From the NCBI RefSeq assembly GCF_021699055.1, contig NZ_SSXC01000004.1, forward strand, positions 79,789-143,788: a DNA stretch of 64,000 nt, written 5' to 3'. Below are positions 57,372-64,000 of this stretch, piece after piece. The stretch comes from Blastococcus sp. MG754426. GTDB taxonomy: Bacteria > Actinomycetota > Actinomycetes > Mycobacteriales > Geodermatophilaceae. A model generated the notes under the pieces. The model had not been told where the DNA came from, did no database searches, and was given only the letters and a program-made list of their open reading frames with translations. The translations under genes were made by a program, and so were the position numbers. Position 1 is the stretch's first letter. Every line of letters begins with the position of its first letter.

Positions 57372-58182
57372 GGGAGGCGAGCTCCACCACCGCCGCGACC
57401 ACCTCGTCCCCCGCGAGCAGCACGGGGTCGTTGTGGTCGGCTCCGGGGACCTCCACCACCCGGTGCAGTGCGGCGGCGTCGTCGGCCACCGCCCGGCTCT
57501 GCGCCGGCGGGACGATCGAGTCCGCGCCGCCGTGCACGACCGTCGTCGGCACCTCGATCCCCCGGACCCGCTCGGCCACCGGGTAGCGGTCGCGCAGCAG
57601 CGCCCGCACCGGCAGGAACGGGTAGTGCTCGCTGCCCACCGCGGCCAGGTCGACGAACGGCGAGCGGAGCACCAGCCCGGCCGGCGGGTGCTCCACCGCC
57701 AGCCCGGTCACCACCGCCGCGCCGAGGCTCTCCCCGAAGTAGACGACCCGGTCGGCCGGCACCCCGCCGTCCCCGAGCAGGAAGTCCCGCGCCGCCCGCA
57801 CGTCGCGCGCCAGCCCTTCCTCGCTCGGGCTTCCCGGGTTGCCGCCGTAGCCGCGGTAGTCGAAGAGCAGGACGGCGAGCCCCTCGTCGGCGAGCGCCCG
57901 CGCCAGCGGCGCCCGCATGCCGCGGTGGCCGCCGTTGCCGTTGGCGACGAGCACCCCGGGAGCGTCCGGCGTGCGGGCGGGGACGAACCAGGCGCCCAGC
58001 CGGAGGCCGTCGTCGGTCTCGAGCACGACGTCCCGCGCGCCCGGCACGGCCTGCGCCGCCGGCGGGACGGGTCCGGCGTCGGGCAGGTAGACGAGGTGGC
58101 GCTGGAACGCCCAGGGCAGACCCACGAGCAGAGTGCACAGCAGGACGACGACGGCCGCACCCACCAGCACCCTGCGCCGCAC
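57358..58182 (-). CDS. Alpha/beta hydrolase with N-terminal membrane anchor
   Basis: 274 residues. A signal-anchor ([22 protein letters not shown]) precedes [13 protein letters not shown], the opening of the BEM46/YfhR-like serine hydrolases. The nucleophile elbow is [11 protein letters not shown] (Ser), the acid [13 protein letters not shown] (Asp) and the His is in [12 protein letters not shown]. It is probably a membrane-bound esterase facing outside; substrate unknown. It overlaps fbiC tail to tail by 14 bases (TCA-N8-TGA). The CoA-binding gene lies 21 bases upstream in the same direction, so they may be one operon. Confidence 0.9.
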   Translation of the reverse strand: MRRRVLVGAAVVVLLCTLLVGLPWAFQRHLVYLPDAGPVPPAAQAVPGARDVVLETDDGLRLGAWFVPARTPDAPGVLVANGNGGHRGMRAPLARALADEGLAVLLFDYRGYGGNPGSPSEEGLARDVRAARDFLLGDGGVPADRVVYFGESLGAAVVTGLAVEHPPAGLVLRSPFVDLAAVGSEHYPFLPVRALLRDRYPVAERVRGIEVPTTVVHGGADSIVPPAQSRAVADDAAALHRVVEVPGADHNDPVLLAGDEVVAAVVELASLNGG

Positions 58183-58203
58183 CTGCCGATCATCCCGCCT
58201 GGT

Positions 58204-58674
58204 TCACACGCGCTTGGGCATGTGCCCCACGCCGAACGCGTGCATGACCTTGTGCCCGAAGTCGGCGGTCGGGCCGACCATGCACGGGCAGCCGCCGTCG
58301 ATCACCGTCACGCCGTGCTCGCGGCCGTACCGCGCCGCCTCGGGGGACACGCTGCCGGCACCAGGCCCGCGGTGCATCCAGACGCGGCCGATGCCGAGCT
58401 CCACGGCCTCGCGCATCGTCTCCTCCGCGTGCGCCGGGCTGGTGCCGATCACCACCGCCTCCACTCCCCCGGGGACCGACCCGAGGTCCTGGTAGGCGGT
58501 GTCGCCCTCGACCTGCTCGGCGTTCGGATTGACGGCGAACACGGTGTAGCCGCGCTCGCGCAGCCGCTTGTAGACGACGTTGGCGCCGTGGTCCTTGGCC
58601 GACCGGGACACGCCGGTCACGGCGATGCGCCGGTGGCCGAGGAACTCTTCGGCGGCCTGCTTGACGGGGATCAC
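58204..58674 (-). CDS. CoA-binding (YccU-type) protein
   Basis: 156 residues, a single Rossmann CoA-binding domain: LGHRRIAVTGVSRSAKDHGANVVYKRLRERGYTVFAVNPNAEQVEGDTAYQDLGSVPGGVEAVVIGTSPAHAEETMREAVELGIGRVWMHRGPG, with the conserved end GVTVIDGGCPCMVGP. The fold is that of the succinyl-CoA synthetase CoA domain, but the physiological role of these stand-alone proteins is unknown. I start at the GTG at 58674: GGAGG lies seven bases upstream, whereas the GTG at 58680 would abut the site. Confidence 0.92.
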   Translation of the reverse strand: MIPVKQAAEEFLGHRRIAVTGVSRSAKDHGANVVYKRLRERGYTVFAVNPNAEQVEGDTAYQDLGSVPGGVEAVVIGTSPAHAEETMREAVELGIGRVWMHRGPGAGSVSPEAARYGREHGVTVIDGGCPCMVGPTADFGHKVMHAFGVGHMPKRV

Positions 58675-58811
58675 GGGCACCTCCGGTCGACGTCGGGTTG
58701 AGGCTGCCCACGCTGCTGGCCGGCACCGCGCCGGACCACGGGCGTTGGACCCGGGCCGCACGTCCGTCGGACCCGCACGCCGGCCGGTGGCACCGCCGCG
58801 ACCGGGAGCGC

Positions 58812-58817
58812 TAGCGT
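58812..58817 (+). promoter_or_regulatory. Leaderless-type -10 (TAGCGT) for cupin gene
   Basis: TAGCGT ends six bases before the ATG at 58824. Confidence 0.55.
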
Positions 58818-58823
58818 CCGCAC

Positions 58824-59264
58824 ATGGCAGAGGACACGGCACAGGCCGGCAACGACGACTGGCACGCGCCGCTGCGCCACATCCCGGCGGCCGGGCTCTC
58901 CACCGACACCGGCCAGAGCAGCGGCATGACCCGCAAGGAAGCCGTGTCCGGGAAGACCGTGGGCGCGGAGAAGGTCTGGATGGGCCAGGCCCACGTCGCG
59001 CCCGGCACCGCCTCGGCCAACCACCACCACGGCGACTCCGAGACCGGCATCTACGTCGTCTCCGGCCGGCCGGTGTTCGTGTTCGCCCGCGACGGCGAGG
59101 AGGTGCGGCTGACCCCGGAGCCGGGCGACTACGTCTTCGTGCCGCCCTGGACGCCGCACCGGGAGGAGAACCCCGGCGACGAGGAGGCGGTCGTGGTCCT
59201 CGCCCGGAGCAGCCAGGAGGCCGTCGTCGTCAACCTGCCGCCGGGGTCGCTCACGCAGCTGTGA
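58824..59264 (+). CDS. Cupin-domain protein
   Basis: 146 residues, one beta-barrel cupin. Motif 1 is ASANHHHGDSETGIYVVSG with the metal-binding His cluster and Glu, motif 2 is EPGDYVFVPPWTPHREENPGDEE with the His. LARSSQEAVVVNLP ends the barrel. The metal site is intact, so an enzyme (dioxygenase or isomerase) or a binding protein are both possible. Overlaps the convergent membrane gene by 14 bases (TCA-N8-TGA). Confidence 0.9.
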   Translation: MAEDTAQAGNDDWHAPLRHIPAAGLSTDTGQSSGMTRKEAVSGKTVGAEKVWMGQAHVAPGTASANHHHGDSETGIYVVSGRPVFVFARDGEEVRLTPEPGDYVFVPPWTPHREENPGDEEAVVVLARSSQEAVVVNLPPGSLTQL

Positions 59265-59712
59265 GCCGCGCCGCCGGCTCGTGCCCTCGATCCCGCCCAC
59301 CCGAGCACGCCACCCGGTGGACGAGCACCGCCTGGAACGCGTACACGACTGCCACGGCCACGAACAGCGCGGTGAGCGCGATCCACCGGCCGGCGCTCAG
59401 CGGGCCGACGCCTTCGAGGTCGCTCTGCGCGATCCCGGCCGCCTGGACCGGGATGGCGACCGCGCCGAGAGCCAGCACGGCCAGCGACCAGCGGGACCGC
59501 CTCCAGGCCAGCGCGACGGCGCCGGGGGCCAGGAACACGACGTAGAAGATCGCGATGAAGGCCAGGCCGCTCCAGGTGAAGGCCGGATCGCCCTCGGCCA
59601 CGAGCGCGACCAGCCGCATCAGCCCCCGCGTCAGCACGGCCCCGACCGCTCCGCCGAGCACCGCCGCCGCGATGCCGACGGCCAGCGCCCTCAGGATCCG
59701 CCGTCCGTCCAC
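59251..59712 (-). CDS. Hypothetical four-helix membrane protein
   Basis: 153 residues from GTG (VDGRRILRALAVG). Four predicted membrane helices: ALAVGIAAAVLGGAVGAVLT, LAFIAIFYVVFLAPGAVAL, SLAVLALGAVAIPVQAAGIA and WIALTALFVAVAVVYAFQAVLV, with a hydrophilic C-terminal tail. No family recognised. Its stop lies inside the cupin gene. Confidence 0.65.
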   Translation of the reverse strand: MDGRRILRALAVGIAAAVLGGAVGAVLTRGLMRLVALVAEGDPAFTWSGLAFIAIFYVVFLAPGAVALAWRRSRWSLAVLALGAVAIPVQAAGIAQSDLEGVGPLSAGRWIALTALFVAVAVVYAFQAVLVHRVACSGGRDRGHEPAARLTAA

Positions 59713-59858
59713 GCCTGGCTCCTCGCCCTCGGCCCCCGCAGGAGCGCCACCCGGATCGCCGGAGAGTAGTGGCGGGAACCGCTCGACGGGTCGGTCGTGA
59801 GCGCGGGGCCGTGAGACCGGGCCTGCCGGCGCGGCGGTCCGGCGCCGGCTCGGGCGGT

Positions 59859-59864
59859 TAGCCT
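59859..59864 (+). promoter_or_regulatory. Leaderless-type -10 (TAGCCT)
   Basis: TAGCCT ends six bases before the ATG at 59871. Confidence 0.5.
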
Positions 59865-59870
59865 CGGGTC

Positions 59871-60287
59871 ATGGGGTACTTCGGCACGCTCGTCTACAGC
59901 GAGGGGCGCTGGCGCACGGGACGGCCGACCGCGGTGCCGTTCCTCATGGTCGACGTGCACGACAGCGACATCGCCACCGTGGACTACCGCGCCGCCGACG
60001 CCTCCGGCGGCCGCTTCTTCCTCGGCTACGAGCCCCGCGTCTACTTCGACGAGCCCGACGCCTCCGCCCCCGTGGACGTCGACGCCGAGGCCGAGGGCTA
60101 CGCGCGGTGGGTCCGCGACGCGGTGGGCACGGAGCTCGAGCCGGCCGAGGTGCGCCGGCTGATGGCCTCGCCCGGCGGCGTCCCGCCGACCGACGAGGTC
60201 GTGGAGCAGACCGTCGAGCGGCTGCTCACCGTGTCCGGCCTGCCGCTCCCGGAGTGGCCGACGGACGACGACGCCCCGCCCGGCTGA
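59871..60287 (+). CDS. Hypothetical protein
   Basis: 138 residues, soluble, acidic. It opens MGYFGTLVYSEGRWRTGRPTAVPFLMVDVHDSDIATVDYR, with several strands ending in FLGYEPRVYFDEPDASAPVDVDAEAEGYARWVR, and closes with a helical part rich in Glu and Val (DEVVEQTVERLLTVSG). Good third-position bias, a well-placed -10 and a full-length start-to-stop frame make it a real gene. I recognise no family; conserved actinobacterial proteins of this look exist without assigned function. Confidence 0.75.
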   Translation: MGYFGTLVYSEGRWRTGRPTAVPFLMVDVHDSDIATVDYRAADASGGRFFLGYEPRVYFDEPDASAPVDVDAEAEGYARWVRDAVGTELEPAEVRRLMASPGGVPPTDEVVEQTVERLLTVSGLPLPEWPTDDDAPPG

Positions 60288-60310
60288 CGCATCGATCGCC
60301 CGGTGCCGGG

Positions 60311-60316
60311 TAGCGG
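60311..60316 (+). promoter_or_regulatory. Leaderless-type -10 (TAGCGG)
   Basis: TAGCGG ends seven bases before the GTG at 60324; it decides this start over the GTG at 60303. Confidence 0.5.
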
Positions 60317-60323
60317 GCGCTGC

Positions 60324-61337
60324 GTGCGCGCGATCTCCTACACCCGTCCCGGTGGCCCCGACGTCCTGGAGCTGACCGACCGCCCGGTGCCCCGCCCCGG
60401 CCCCGGCGAGGTGCGGGTCCGCGTCGCCTTCTCCGGCGTCAACCCCACCGACTGGAAGTCGCGCACGAACGCGCAGCCCGGCCCGGACGGGCAGGTGCCC
60501 AACCAGGACGGCTCCGGCACCGTCGACGCCGTCGGACAGGGCGTGGACCCGGCGATGCTCGGCCAGCGGGTGTGGATCTGGGAGGCCGCCTGGCAGCGCC
60601 CCTGGGGGACCGCCGCGGAGTTCACCGTCGTCCCCGCGCGGCACGTCGTCCTGCTGGGCGAGCAGACGCCGTTCGAGCTGGGCGCCGCTCTCGGCATCCC
60701 GTTCCTCACCGCGCACCGCTGCCTGACCGTCGCCGAGTCCCTCCCCGACCGGCTGGGCGCCGGGGCACTCACCGGCCACACCGTCCTGGTGCAGGGCGGC
60801 GCCGGCGCGGTGGGCAACGCCGCCATCCAGCTCGCCCGCTGGGCCGATGCGACGGTCATCGCCACGGTGAGCAGCCCGCGCAAGGCGCAGCTCGCGGCCG
60901 CGGCCGGCGCCGACCACGTCGTCGACTACCGGCAGCAGGACGTCGTCGCCGAGGTGCGGAAGATCGCCCCGAAGGGCGTGGACGCGATCGTCGAGGTCTC
61001 GGCAGCGGTCAACGCCGCCGTCGACGCGCAGGTGATCGGGATGCACGGCGCGGTCGCCATGTACGCGGACGACGGCGGCGCGGAGGTGACCGTGCCGGTG
61101 CGCGCGCAGATGGGGCCGAACGCCCGCTGGCAGTTCGTGCTGGTCTACACCGAGCCCGAGCGGGCCAAGGTGCTCGGCATCGAGGACGTCGCCACCGCGG
61201 TCGCCGAGGGCGCGATCCGGGTCGGCGAGGACGCCGGCCTCCCGCTGCACGTGCACCCGCTCGCCGAGACCGCCGCCGCCCACCAGGCGGTGCGGGACGG
61301 CGCCGTCGGCAAGGTGCTCGTCGACGTCACCGCCTAG
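60324..61337 (+). CDS. NADPH:quinone oxidoreductase (zinc-less MDR family)
   Basis: 337 residues of the medium-chain reductase superfamily. RAISYTRPGGPDVLELTDRPVPRPGPGEVRVRVAFSGVNPTDWKSR is the quinone oxidoreductase opening. The nucleotide motif is VLVQGGAGAVGNAAIQLARWADATVIATVSSPRKAQLAAAAGADHVVDYR. The catalytic and structural zinc cysteines of alcohol dehydrogenases are absent, as in QOR/zeta-crystallin. It reduces quinones or enones with NADPH in the cytosol. The GTG was selected by its position after TAGCGG and by the family's usual N-terminus. Confidence 0.92.
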   Translation: MRAISYTRPGGPDVLELTDRPVPRPGPGEVRVRVAFSGVNPTDWKSRTNAQPGPDGQVPNQDGSGTVDAVGQGVDPAMLGQRVWIWEAAWQRPWGTAAEFTVVPARHVVLLGEQTPFELGAALGIPFLTAHRCLTVAESLPDRLGAGALTGHTVLVQGGAGAVGNAAIQLARWADATVIATVSSPRKAQLAAAAGADHVVDYRQQDVVAEVRKIAPKGVDAIVEVSAAVNAAVDAQVIGMHGAVAMYADDGGAEVTVPVRAQMGPNARWQFVLVYTEPERAKVLGIEDVATAVAEGAIRVGEDAGLPLHVHPLAETAAAHQAVRDGAVGKVLVDVTA

Positions 61338-61360
61338 CGGGCACCGCCCCCGCACCGGGA

Positions 61361-61366
61361 TAGCGT
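61361..61366 (+). promoter_or_regulatory. Leaderless-type -10 (TAGCGT) for DUF885 gene
   Basis: TAGCGT ends seven bases before the GTG at 61374; the GTG at 61365 would lie inside the hexamer, so it is excluded. Confidence 0.55.
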
Positions 61367-61373
61367 GAGCCCG

Positions 61374-63062
61374 GTGACCGCTCCCCCCGCGCGCCCGCCG
61401 TCCCCGCTGGACCTGCTCGCCGACGGCTTCGTCGACAGCTACGCGGCGGCGCAGCCGGTGGTCGCCACCTACATCGGGGTGCGGGGGCACGACGACCGGT
61501 GGCCGGACCTGAGCACCGACGGGCACGCCGCGCACGCCGAACTGCTGCGCCGCACCCGGGCGCAGGCCGAGGCGCTGGAGCCGGTCGACCGGCGGGACGA
61601 GATCGCCCGCAGCGCCATGGTGGAGCGGCTCGGTGCCGAGCTCGACCGCTACGACGCCGGCTACGCGCAGGCGGACCTGAACACCGTCGACAGCCCGCTG
61701 CAGGGCTTCCGCGAGGTGTTCGACCTGATGCCCACGGAGTCCGACGAGGACTGGTCCGCCGTCGCGGTGCGGCTGGCGGCGATGCCCGCGGCCCTGCTCG
61801 GGTACGCCCGCGGCCTGGGCGTCGCCGCCGACCGGGGCCGGGCCTCCGCCGCCCGGCAGGTGCGGCTGGCGGCCGAGCGGGCGCGGCAGTGGGCGGGCAC
61901 CCCCGAGCGGCCCGGCTTCTTCACCCGGCTGGCGCGCGAGGCGCCGGTGGAGGCCCGCAGCGCCCTGGGCCGCGACCTCGCCGACGGCGCCGAGCGGGCG
62001 TCGGGCGCGCTGCTGGGGTTCGCCGGGCACCTCGAGCGGGTGCTGCTGCCGCTGGCGCCCGAGGCCGACGGCGTGGGGCGCGACCGCTACCTGGTGGAGT
62101 CCCGGTACCACACCGGCGCGCGGCTGGACCTCGACGAGACCTACGACTGGGGCTGGGCCGAGCTCGCCCGCATCGTCGCCGAGAAGGAACGGGTGGCCGA
62201 GGAGATCGCGCCCGGCGCGGGGGTGGCCGGCGCGATGGCGGCCCTCGACGCCGACCCGGCGCGGATCATCCGCGGCCGCGACGCGCTGCAGGCCTGGCTG
62301 CAGGAGACCGCCGACCGCGCGGTGGCCGCGCTGCACGGCGTGCACTTCGACATCCCGGGGCCGGTGCGCCGCATCGAGGGGCGGCTCACCCCCACCTCGG
62401 GCGAGGGGGTCTACTACACCGCCCCCAGCGAGGACTTCAGCCGGCCGGGCCGGATGTGGTGGTCGCTGCCCGAGGGCGTCGACGAGATGACGACCTGGCG
62501 GGAGACCACGACCGTCTTCCACGAGGGCGTGCCGGGCCACCACCTGCAGATCGGCCAGGCGGTGCACGACGCGGAACGGCTCAACCGGTGGCAGCGGCTG
62601 CTCTGCTCCTGCTCGGGCAACGCCGAGGGCTGGGCGCTCTACGCCGAGCGGCTGATGGGCGAGCTCGGCTTCCTCGACGACCCGGGCGACCGGCTGGGCA
62701 TGCTCGACGCCCAGGAGCTGCGGGCCGCGCGGGTCGTGCTCGACATCGGGCTGCACCTAGACCTGCCGATCCCCGCGGGTGCGGCGGCGGGCGCACGGTG
62801 GGACTACGACGTCGCCCTGGCCTTCCTGCGCCGGCACGTGAGCATGGATGACGCCATGCGCGTGGACGAGCTGCACCGCTACCTCGGCTGGCCCGGGCAG
62901 GCACCGGTCTACAAGGTCGGCGAGCGGGTGCTCCTCACCTGCCGCGAGGAGGCCCGGCGGCGGGCGGGCGACGCGTTCGACCTGGCGCAGTGGCACCGCG
63001 ACGTCCTCGCCCTCGGCCAGCTGGGCCTGGACCCCCTGGCCGCCGAGCTCGCCCGCCGCTGA
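61374..63062 (+). CDS. DUF885 putative metallopeptidase
   Basis: 562 residues matching DUF885. The zinc-type motif is TTVFHEGVPGHHLQIGQAVHD (HExxxGHHLQ), followed by SCSGNAEGWALYAERLMGELGFL, where the Glu is a likely third ligand, and RAARVVLDIGLHLD and GWPGQAPVYKVGERVLLTCREEAR nearer the end. The family resembles M3-like gluzincin peptidases and is thought to be hydrolytic; the substrate is not known. No signal peptide, so it acts in the cytosol. It is convergent with the TetR gene. Confidence 0.9.
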   Translation: MTAPPARPPSPLDLLADGFVDSYAAAQPVVATYIGVRGHDDRWPDLSTDGHAAHAELLRRTRAQAEALEPVDRRDEIARSAMVERLGAELDRYDAGYAQADLNTVDSPLQGFREVFDLMPTESDEDWSAVAVRLAAMPAALLGYARGLGVAADRGRASAARQVRLAAERARQWAGTPERPGFFTRLAREAPVEARSALGRDLADGAERASGALLGFAGHLERVLLPLAPEADGVGRDRYLVESRYHTGARLDLDETYDWGWAELARIVAEKERVAEEIAPGAGVAGAMAALDADPARIIRGRDALQAWLQETADRAVAALHGVHFDIPGPVRRIEGRLTPTSGEGVYYTAPSEDFSRPGRMWWSLPEGVDEMTTWRETTTVFHEGVPGHHLQIGQAVHDAERLNRWQRLLCSCSGNAEGWALYAERLMGELGFLDDPGDRLGMLDAQELRAARVVLDIGLHLDLPIPAGAAAGARWDYDVALAFLRRHVSMDDAMRVDELHRYLGWPGQAPVYKVGERVLLTCREEARRRAGDAFDLAQWHRDVLALGQLGLDPLAAELARR

Positions 63063-63081
63063 GCCGGACGGAGACGGCCGG

Positions 63082-63135
63082 CGGGTCGAGCCGGGCCAGG
63101 ACGGGTCGAGTCGTGGGCGCACGGGGCTCGACCCG
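63082..63135. terminator. Convergent terminator candidate
   Basis: CGGGTCGAGCC (63082-63092) pairs with GGCTCGACCCG (63125-63135). A second CGGGTCGAG at 63102 could pair with the same right arm, giving alternative hairpins between the DUF885 and TetR stops. Confidence 0.55.
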
Positions 63136-63164
63136 GCGCGGTGCGGCTCGTCCCCTGCGGCGAC

Positions 63165-63752
63165 TCAGCCGGCGAGCGAGGCCAGGTGCTCGTGCAGCAC
63201 CCGGCGCAGGTCCGCGGCGGGGAACCGCTCCGGCCACAGCGTGCCGTGCAGCGCGAGGCCGTCGACCAGTGCGTAGAGCCGGTCGACCTCCCCGTCAGGA
63301 TCGCGGCCACCGAGGGCGCCAGCCTCGGCGAGCATCCGCAGCGCGGACGCGACCGCGAGCCGGCTGCCCTCCTCGGCGGCCGACCGGATGCGGCGCAGCC
63401 GCTCCTCCGTCTGCGGGCGACCGAGGAAGGCGAGGTAGACCGCGGTCTCCTCGCGGCGCTCCGCATCCAGGGGCAGCAGCTGCTCCAGCAGGTACAGCGC
63501 GGCGTCCCGCGGCCCCATCCCCGGCAGACGGTCGGCGAGCCGGTGCGCCACCCGCTCGACCACCGTCTCCAGCGCGAACGCCGCGAGGTCGTCCTGGCTG
63601 GGGAACCAGTGGCGCAGCGCGCCGGGGCTGGTGCCCGCCTCCGCCGCCACCGTGCGCACCGAGACCCGGTCGATGCCGTCGCGACGGACGACCCGCCACA
63701 ACGCCTCGGCCAGCGCCCGGCGGCGCGCGTCCCGATCGACCTCCCGTGGCAC
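63165..63752 (-). CDS. TetR-family transcriptional regulator
   Basis: 195 residues. The N-terminal helix-turn-helix is RDARRRALAEALWRVVRRDGIDRVSVRTVAAEAGTSPGALRHWFPSQDDLAAFALE. The C-terminal ligand domain is helical and of AcrR/BetI-like length. The divergent membrane gene 68 bases away and the 21-base palindrome between them suggest that it represses that gene and itself. Ligand unknown. The GTG is six bases after TAAAAC. Confidence 0.93.
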   Translation of the reverse strand: MPREVDRDARRRALAEALWRVVRRDGIDRVSVRTVAAEAGTSPGALRHWFPSQDDLAAFALETVVERVAHRLADRLPGMGPRDAALYLLEQLLPLDAERREETAVYLAFLGRPQTEERLRRIRSAAEEGSRLAVASALRMLAEAGALGGRDPDGEVDRLYALVDGLALHGTLWPERFPAADLRRVLHEHLASLAG

Positions 63753-63758
63753 GCACCC

Positions 63759-63764
63759 GTTTTA
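63759..63764 (-). promoter_or_regulatory. -10 candidate (TAAAAC) for TetR gene
   Basis: TAAAAC on the minus strand ends six bases before the TetR-gene GTG, the same spacing as the other leaderless-type promoters. Confidence 0.4.
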
Positions 63765-63772
63765 GCACAGTC

Positions 63773-63793
63773 GTACTGCTACGGTAGCGGTAC
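63773..63793. promoter_or_regulatory. TetR operator candidate
   Basis: GTACtGCTAC-G-GTAGCgGTAC is a 21-base palindrome with one mismatched pair, centred at 63783 between the divergent TetR and membrane genes. Confidence 0.65.
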
Positions 63794-63820
63794 AACCGTG
63801 CTGGATCGAGGGAGTGCTCC

Positions 63821-64000
63821 GTGCTGGTCGCGATCATCGCGTGCGAGATCGGCTTCTGGGTCGTGCTGGCCGCGGGGCTGCTCACCCGGTACGTGCTCCG
63901 CCGTCCCCGACTGGGCGGCGCGCTGCTGCTCGGCGTGCCCCTGGTCGACGCCGTCCTGCTGGTGCTGACCGCCGTCGACCTGGGCAGCGGTGCCGCGCCG
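63821..64000 (+). CDS. Membrane protein, 3' end outside window
   Basis: 60 residues are visible from GTG, preceded by GAGGGAG. Two hydrophobic helices (LVAIIACEIGFWVVLAAGLLTRYVL and GGALLLGVPLVDAVLLVLTAVDLG) are joined by a basic loop (RRPRLGG). Divergence from a TetR gene with a shared palindrome suggests it is the regulator's target. Family cannot be assigned from the fragment. Confidence 0.75.
   Translation, partial: MLVAIIACEIGFWVVLAAGLLTRYVLRRPRLGGALLLGVPLVDAVLLVLTAVDLGSGAAP

Overview
The window looks like chromosomal core sequence from a very high-GC Gram-positive actinobacterium, most probably of the Geodermatophilaceae type (Blastococcus, Geodermatophilus or Modestobacter). That placement is an inference. 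It rests on extreme G/C at third codon positions, many GTG starts, a mycothiol-type DsbA protein (Rv2466c family), the fused FO synthase FbiC of coenzyme F420 synthesis, an E. coli-type long ArgG, an NrtR-nadABC cluster, and a HelR helicase with a rifamycin-associated element. There is no insertion sequence, phage, CRISPR array or rRNA. No gap exceeds 300 bases, so genes are packed almost end to end.

Layout. 1-2.7 kb: small membrane proteins, a CBS protein, a GNAT enzyme and a DUF4349 lipoprotein. 2.8-7.1 kb: helR with its RAE, the remnant of a cation/proton antiporter, and a DHA2 drug exporter behind a palindromic operator. 7.3-12.4 kb, all minus: a hypothetical gene, a SigG-like sigma factor, a secreted metallophosphatase/nucleotidase and a large lipoprotein. 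12.6-15.9 kb: a NarL-type two-component pair and an Eis-like acetyltransferase. 16-24.7 kb: argG with an ARG box, rpiB, MBL hydrolase, SDR, DsbA-like protein, aminopeptidase N, DUF5130 and a CtaJ-like membrane protein. 24.7-35.8 kb: amidase, HNH nuclease, prolyl oligopeptidase, MFS exporter plus truncated haemoglobin, a GH13 alpha-glucosidase, BioY, a methyltransferase, a thioesterase and a PTP-type phosphatase. 35.9-40 kb: ettA, ssb, tRNA-Arg(TCT), small membrane proteins and a DinB gene with a damaged end. 40-44.4 kb: nrtR divergent from the overlapping nadA-nadB-nadC operon, a complete de novo NAD route from aspartate to nicotinate mononucleotide. 44.4-54.5 kb: LLM oxidoreductase, GGDEF-EAL protein, SGNH hydrolase, disulfide reductase, flavin reductase, an ECF sigma/anti-sigma pair and an ABC exporter. 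54.8-64 kb: fbiC, alpha/beta hydrolase, CoA-binding protein, cupin, quinone oxidoreductase, DUF885 hydrolase, and a TetR regulator divergent from a membrane gene that runs off the window.

Two genome-style features recur. First, many genes lack a Shine-Dalgarno site but carry a TAnnnT-like -10 hexamer that ends 6-7 bases before the start codon. This is the signature of leaderless mRNAs, and it settles several start codons. Second, convergent neighbours often overlap at their stop codons by 12-14 bases, while other convergent pairs are separated by long, nearly perfect hairpins.

I did not find a clearly new multi-gene system. The most interesting signals are regulatory or repetitive: the RAE at the helR promoter, the ARG box over the argG -10, the interlocked nrtR/nadA promoters, and the 20-bp hairpin with 24-bp tandem repeats at the SDR start codon.
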